Source of the DNA: Candidatus Zhuqueibacterota bacterium 4484_219
GTDB taxonomy: Bacteria > Zhuqueibacterota > JdFR-76 > 4484-219
DNA length: 13,666 nt
Assembly (NCBI GenBank): GCA_002085035.1
Contig: MZGM01000012.1
Coordinates: 1-13,666, forward strand
Reading direction: 5' to 3'
Below are positions 12,778-13,666 of this stretch, piece by piece (positions within the stretch are counted from its first letter, which is position 1; each line of letters opens with the position of its first letter). The notes under the pieces are model-generated. The model made no database searches and was not told where the DNA came from. It was given only the letters and a program-made list of their open reading frames with translations. A program made the position numbers and the translations under genes.

Positions 12778-13666
12778 TTATTGAATTACAACTATTTTCC
12801 GTGTTGTGCAAAATTGGGGAGTTTGCAAGCGGTAGAAATAAATCCCACTTGCAACTGTTACACCGGCGTCATTGCACCCATCCCAGGTTATGGTGTACCA
12901 GCCAGGAAGCTGAGACGCGTTAACCAAAGTACAAACTTTTCTACCTAACAAATCGTACACGACTATTGCCACAGATGTCTCCCAGGGTAAGGTGTACTGA
13001 ATAGTTGTCACCTTGTTTCGCTTTAAATACAACGGATTAGGAAAATTCTGCTTTAGGGTAAAAGAAACCGGCATCTGAGGATTTGCAGTAGACCTTTTGT
13101 TAACATCATAACCCAAACAAAAATAACCTAACTTCTGTACCACAGTAGCAACTGTATTACGTTCTCTATCTACCCAACCACCTACCGACCGCCAGCAAAC
13201 ACCATCCCAATGCAAAATCAGCAAATTCTTCTCATCCAGGCCGTTCACCATTGGAAGATCGTAGCGTAATTCCAATTTTGCTGGCCGTTGTAACTTCAGC
13301 TCAATATCACCAAATTGGTAAATGTTACCCGGTAACGATGTTTCCCTTTCAGCTGATAGCCTCATAATGCCGGGCAATCGGTTTGCTTTGTTGGCACTAA
13401 AATTTGTTGCCATTAGCAAAACATCCTGGGAGAATGTTTCTGGTGCGAGGGATAAGCATGCTTGTTGATCCTTAGTAGTAACCCTGGAAGGAGCTGTGTG
13501 AGGAATCAAAGTCATTTGTAGATTCAGCGTGTCACGCCCGGTAATAAACAGATTCTTACGGCGAGCCAACGCAATTATCCGCGCTGATCCAGTATCAGAA
13601 AAAGTAAAGGAGTTGTCTACAAAGATGCGATTTTGTTCATCCAACGCATTAAGATTTAAGGTCTGA
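12778..13666 (-). CDS. C-terminal part of a secreted protein with a FlgD-like/sorting C-terminal domain (5' end outside the window)
   Basis: The frame is open to the window edge, so at least 295 C-terminal residues are present and the start is missing; an in-frame TTG at 13642-13644 is not a convincing start. The visible part begins with beta-rich sequence of unknown family. It includes a stretch like those in large FCB surface proteins (LLILHWDGVCWRSVGGWVD followed by LGYFCLGYD). The last 90 or so residues form a FlgD Ig-like/secretion-sorting domain: NFPNP, TTIQYTLP, VYDLLGRKVCTLV, GWYTITWDG, SGIYFYRLQT and terminal RKIVVIQ. In FCB bacteria such tails mark exported proteins, in some lineages substrates of type IX secretion. 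The N-terminal catalytic or adhesive part cannot be judged. The gene is followed immediately by a stem-loop at 12755-12777. Confidence 0.85.
   Translation of the reverse strand, partial: QTLNLNALDEQNRIFVDNSFTFSDTGSARIIALARRKNLFITGRDTLNLQMTLIPHTAPSRVTTKDQQACLSLAPETFSQDVLLMATNFSANKANRLPGIMRLSAERETSLPGNIYQFGDIELKLQRPAKLELRYDLPMVNGLDEKNLLILHWDGVCWRSVGGWVDRERNTVATVVQKLGYFCLGYDVNKRSTANPQMPVSFTLKQNFPNPLYLKRNKVTTIQYTLPWETSVAIVVYDLLGRKVCTLVNASQLPGWYTITWDGCNDAGVTVASGIYFYRLQTPQFCTTRKIVVIQ

Noticed and set aside
1..13666. CRISPR arrays, tRNA/rRNA genes, insertion sequences, prophage or defence genes
   Set aside because: No regularly spaced repeats, tRNA-like cloverleaf, transposase or integrase motifs were seen on either strand by reading.

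Overview
The window is a 13.7 kb bacterial chromosomal segment of modest GC content (low 40s percent by eye). Every convincing gene lies on the minus strand, so the biological reading order runs from high to low coordinates. The partial gene at the right edge ends in a FlgD-type/secretion-sorting C-terminal domain (NFPNP near its start, VYDLLGRKV, SGIYFYRL, final RKIVVIQ). Such tails are typical of FCB-superphylum bacteria (Calditrichota/KSB1, Ignavibacteria, Marinimicrobia and relatives). Lipoproteins with TPR and PD40 propeller repeats fit that setting. The phylum assignment is inference from protein style; no rRNA or ribosomal protein is present. No tRNA, rRNA, CRISPR array, transposase or integrase was seen.

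Layout in transcription order. (1) 13666-12778: the C-terminal part of a secreted protein, followed directly by a stem-loop. (2) 12648-10731: two lipoprotein genes 31 bp apart, a small TPR lipoprotein and a TPR plus six-bladed PD40 propeller lipoprotein. (3) 10730-10416: a 315-bp non-coding stretch rich in inverted repeats, with a plausible intrinsic terminator and a weak promoter just before carA. (4) 10415-6015: carA and carB, the two subunits of carbamoyl-phosphate synthase (first step of pyrimidine and arginine synthesis). The carA gene lacks about 18 residues immediately after its nucleophilic cysteine. (5) 6014-5720: a regulatory region with a strong sigma-54 (-24/-12) promoter match and two inverted repeats placed like enhancer sites. 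(6) 5719-1116: a tight operon of a 101-residue CxCG protein, a FapA/DUF342 protein, a soluble PAS histidine kinase and an NtrC-class sigma-54 activator. (7) 914-21: a ROK-family sugar kinase-like gene with its own sigma-70-like promoter and without the family's zinc motif.

The most interesting unit is region 5-6. A sigma-54 promoter drives an operon whose last two genes encode a cytoplasmic sensor kinase and a GAFTGA-bearing sigma-54 activator, which suggests a self-amplifying circuit. The output proteins within the operon would be FapA and the unrecognised CxCG protein. The second point of note is the carA deletion. Its junction leaves a single copy of an 8-bp word (GGTCATCA) that would be expected at both ends of the missing segment, so it looks like a slippage or recombination deletion (or an assembly error). 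It would probably cripple glutamine use by the enzyme.
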